This document shows, one piece after another, positions 44,585 to 46,446 of a DNA stretch of 46,446 bases. The stretch covers positions 1-46,446 of the forward strand of contig JAJVHZ010000060.1 of assembly GCA_022072255.1 (NCBI GenBank), written 5' to 3'. The stretch comes from Gammaproteobacteria bacterium (GTDB lineage: Bacteria; Pseudomonadota; Gammaproteobacteria; JAJPIJ01). A model generated the notes under the pieces. The model did no database searches. It worked only from the letters and a program-made list of their open reading frames with translations, and was not told the origin of the DNA. Within the stretch, counting starts at the first letter, position 1. Every line of letters begins with the position of its first letter. A program made the position numbers and the translations under genes.

Positions 44585-45832
44585 CTAGAGCACGAACAGT
44601 TTGGCCAGCGACAGGAAAAGTCCCATGCTGGTGACGTCGGTGGCGGTCGTGAGGAATATGCTGGACGCGGTAGCGGGATCCGCACCGAGCCGCTTCAGGG
44701 TCAGGGGCACGAGCACTCCTGTGACTCCGCTCGCCACACAGGCGCCGATCATTGCCAGCAGCACGACCAGCGCGAGCTTCCACGGCTCGGCAGACTGGCT
44801 GTGGGAGGCATAAAGGTACATCGCCGCGCCGGCCACCACGCCGACCAGCAGGCCATTCATCAGGCCGAGAAGCGCCTCCTTCATGACCACCTTGCGCTGC
44901 ATGCCGTTGGTGAATTCACCGAGTGTCAGTCCGCGCAGCGTGACTGCCAGTGCCTGGCAGCCGGTGTTCCCCGACTGTCCTGCCAGGACCGGCAGGAACG
45001 CAGCCAGCACCACCACCTGCGCTATCGTGTCCTCGAAGGTGCCGACGACGGCCGCGGCAAGAAACGCCGTCACCAGGTTCAGTTGCAGCCATGGATGCCT
45101 GAATCGAAGCGAGACCGGCCACGGTGTGGCAAGCCGTTCCTCCTTCTGCACGCCCACCATGCGGCCCGGCTGCGCGCTGATCTCGAAGGCTTGCTCCTCG
45201 AACAGCATGTAGCCCTGCACCACCCCTAGCAGCTTTCCGTCTCCGTCGCACACGGGGTAGGCGGGATAATGCCGGTGCACGACCGCTTTCATGGCCTCGG
45301 TGATCGAGGTCTCCGGCTCGAAATAGAACGGATTCTCCACCATGATGTGGATCAGCAGGTCGTTGGGATTGGTGTAGAGCAGATCGCGCATCACCACCAC
45401 ACCGCGCAGCCTGCCTTCGTCATCGATGACATAGGCATAGGTGAACAACGCCTCCTTGACGAGTTCGCGGATCTTCTCGATCGCCTGGCGCACGGTAACG
45501 CCCATGCCGAATACCGCCGCGGCCGGCTCCATCAGGCGGCCGAGGCTGTTCTCGTCGTATCGCTGATTGACCGTGATCTGGTTGCCGACGGCATCGCGAA
45601 CGCGCGAGAGCACCAGTTCGCGCCGATGCTCGGGCAGTCGCAGCATCACGCGCAGGGCGAAGCTCGGTTGCAGCCGGTTCAGAACCTCGGCGATCGTCTC
45701 GTCGCTCTCCCGCTCCAGCATCGTGGCGGCGTCGAGCGGCGCACGTTGCTGCACGGCCGTCGCCAGTTTGCGCAAGGCGCTGTCTTGCTCCGCATCGGTG
45801 CCCAGGTGTGGTTCGGTCATGTCGGTATTCAT
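44585..45832 (-). CDS. mgtE: Magnesium transporter MgtE
   Basis: 415 aa. An N-domain (about 20-95, RAPLDAATMLERESDETIAEVLNRL) is followed by paired CBS domains (about 96-225, LMEPAAAVFGMGVTVRQAIEKIRELV; PFYFEPETSITEAMKAVVHRHYPAYPVCD) and five transmembrane segments. The pore motif GQSGNTGCQALAVTLRGLTLGE is MgtE-like. The family couples cytosolic Mg2+ sensing by the N/CBS domains to channel closure. The N-domain is shorter than in typical ~450-aa MgtE, which could reduce Mg2+ gating. ATG 45832 is used; ATG 45820 is an alternative. It is followed by brkB and is divergent from the SEL1-repeat gene. Confidence 0.94.
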   Translation of the reverse strand: MNTDMTEPHLGTDAEQDSALRKLATAVQQRAPLDAATMLERESDETIAEVLNRLQPSFALRVMLRLPEHRRELVLSRVRDAVGNQITVNQRYDENSLGRLMEPAAAVFGMGVTVRQAIEKIRELVKEALFTYAYVIDDEGRLRGVVVMRDLLYTNPNDLLIHIMVENPFYFEPETSITEAMKAVVHRHYPAYPVCDGDGKLLGVVQGYMLFEEQAFEISAQPGRMVGVQKEERLATPWPVSLRFRHPWLQLNLVTAFLAAAVVGTFEDTIAQVVVLAAFLPVLAGQSGNTGCQALAVTLRGLTLGEFTNGMQRKVVMKEALLGLMNGLLVGVVAGAAMYLYASHSQSAEPWKLALVVLLAMIGACVASGVTGVLVPLTLKRLGADPATASSIFLTTATDVTSMGLFLSLAKLFVL

Positions 45833-45950
45833 CAGCCCGTCTCTATGCCCTTGCGCAGCGAATGCGCCCCGCCCGTCGGCGACTCGTGGGTGCGCGCCAT
45901 TCTAGTCCGATGCGCGCGGGCGCCGCACTACCGCGCCGTGGACACTGTGC

Positions 45951-45979
45951 TTGACCGCCTTTGACTGTGGTGCTATCTC
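45951..45979 (+). promoter_or_regulatory. Candidate sigma-70 promoter of the SEL1-repeat gene
   Basis: TTGACC (45951-45956) and TATCTC (45974-45979) are 17 nt apart. The -35 box matches 5 of 6 and the -10 box 3 of 6. The pair ends 26 nt before the GTG start at 46006. Confidence 0.35.
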
Positions 45980-46005
45980 AGCAGCATGCACAGAGGCCTG
46001 CTCAA

Positions 46006-46446
46006 GTGAGGCGGACTGCGAGGACGGTCCGTATCCTGGCGATAGTGCTCGCTGCCGTCGCCCAGCCGGCGCGCGCCGACTATTGGTCTGCCGTGGATGC
46101 GTACGAACGCGGTGATTACGAGGCCGCGAGGAAGGAACTTCAGCCCCTGGCGGCCGCGGGCGACGCCAAGTCGCAGGTGCGGCTCGGTCTGATGTATCGC
46201 GAGGGTCGTGGTGCGCCGCGGGATCCGAGGGCCGCGTTTTCCTGGCTGCTCAGGGCGGCCAAGCAGGGGCGTCCCGATGCGCAGTTTCTGGTTGGAACGA
46301 TGTACCGGCGCGGCGAGGGCACGCCGCCGGACGAGCAGGCCGGCCTGACCTGGCTGCGTCGGGCCGCGGCGCAAGGCAACGTCAAGGCGGCCGAGGCGAT
46401 TGCGCACGTCGACCGCGGCGCGCCCGCGCCGCCGCCGCCGGCCGAC
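46006..46446 (+). CDS. SEL1-repeat (TPR-like) exported protein, 3' truncated by the window
   Basis: 147 residues are visible from GTG 46006. The signal peptide is VRRTARTVRILAIVLAAVAQPARA, followed by DYWSAVDAYERGDYEAARKELQPLA, then repeats with the SEL1 pattern: GDAKSQVRLGLMYREGRGAPRD, RPDAQFLVGTMYRRGEGTPPDEQ and a third, GLTWLRRAAAQGN. A proline-rich run (APAPPPPAD) then reaches the window edge. SEL1 proteins are protein-interaction solenoids, often periplasmic. The gene has no ATG in this frame; GTG is supported by AGAGG about 9 nt upstream and by the signal peptide directly after it. Confidence 0.85.
   Translation, partial: MRRTARTVRILAIVLAAVAQPARADYWSAVDAYERGDYEAARKELQPLAAAGDAKSQVRLGLMYREGRGAPRDPRAAFSWLLRAAKQGRPDAQFLVGTMYRRGEGTPPDEQAGLTWLRRAAAQGNVKAAEAIAHVDRGAPAPPPPAD

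Noticed and set aside
43590..44783. 397-codon minus-strand open frame overlapping brkB and mgtE
   Set aside because: It is in a different frame from the brkB and mgtE proteins, which show full family signatures; no domain is evident.
45833..46005. Possible Mg2+ riboswitch (M-box) upstream of mgtE
   Set aside because: The 173-nt divergent gap is too short to hold an M-box together with both promoters, and no recognisable core or terminator was seen.

Overview
The window is a GC-rich chromosomal segment that is almost entirely coding, with short gaps and many stop/start overlaps. It looks like a free-living gammaproteobacterium. The main reasons are the slmA gene, the block rpmG-rpmB / radC / coaBC-dut-algC(long form)-argB-slmA-pyrE-exoIII(Crc-like), and the block yggS-proC-yggT-DUF167 diverging from pilT-pilU; both blocks resemble Pseudomonas and its relatives. 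The order or family cannot be fixed from this sequence alone. No rRNA, tRNA, insertion sequence, prophage or CRISPR array was seen.

Layout. 1-3475: the tail of an unidentified gene, an NTF2-like protein, a class III-like polyphosphate kinase 2 and a gamma-glutamyltransferase. 3593-9557: a leftward operon of a GldA/GldF/GldG-like ABC system, a DUF4340 protein and mutM, preceded by an unrecognised membrane/helical-repeat protein. 9692-10864: an acyl desaturase. 10929-15587: a leftward, translationally coupled MacA-MacB-like tripartite efflux operon with a TolC/NodT-type outer-membrane lipoprotein. 15833-22875: ribosomal proteins L33/L28, RadC, CoaBC, dUTPase, a membrane-anchored phosphomannomutase/phosphoglucomutase, ArgB and SlmA. 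22906-25237: a secreted coiled-coil protein, PyrE and an exonuclease III that occupies the Crc position. 25256-28245: leftward yggS-proC-yggT-DUF167-DUF4426. 28352-31898: rightward pilT, pilU, a third PilT/PilU-type ATPase and a small cysteine-rich OXLD protein. 31909-35975: a solitary PyrK-like flavoprotein, a large MscS-family channel and a GST/SspA-like protein. 36063-38896: a phasin with a PhaR-like tandem operator, NfeD plus an SPFH protein, and HvfC. 38880-43432: HvfB (DUF692, multinuclear iron oxidase family), an HDOD protein and a DUF1631 protein. 43703-46446: a BrkB/YihY protein with MgtE, and the start of a SEL1-repeat protein.

How the genes work together. Much of the window is housekeeping: pyrimidine and dUTP metabolism, CoA, arginine and proline synthesis, translation, division-site control and base-excision repair. 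On top of this lie surface and envelope functions: type IV pilus retraction, efflux, mechanosensation, Mg2+ uptake and membrane microdomain proteins. The polyphosphate kinase and the phasin suggest storage of polyphosphate and polyhydroxyalkanoate.

The least ordinary observations are an HvfB-HvfC (DUF692-DUF2063) pair with no visible precursor-peptide gene, a third pilus retraction-type ATPase, a Crc-locus exonuclease whose catalytic residues are intact, a PyrK-like subunit without PyrD, and two abutting 15-bp operator repeats upstream of the phasin gene.
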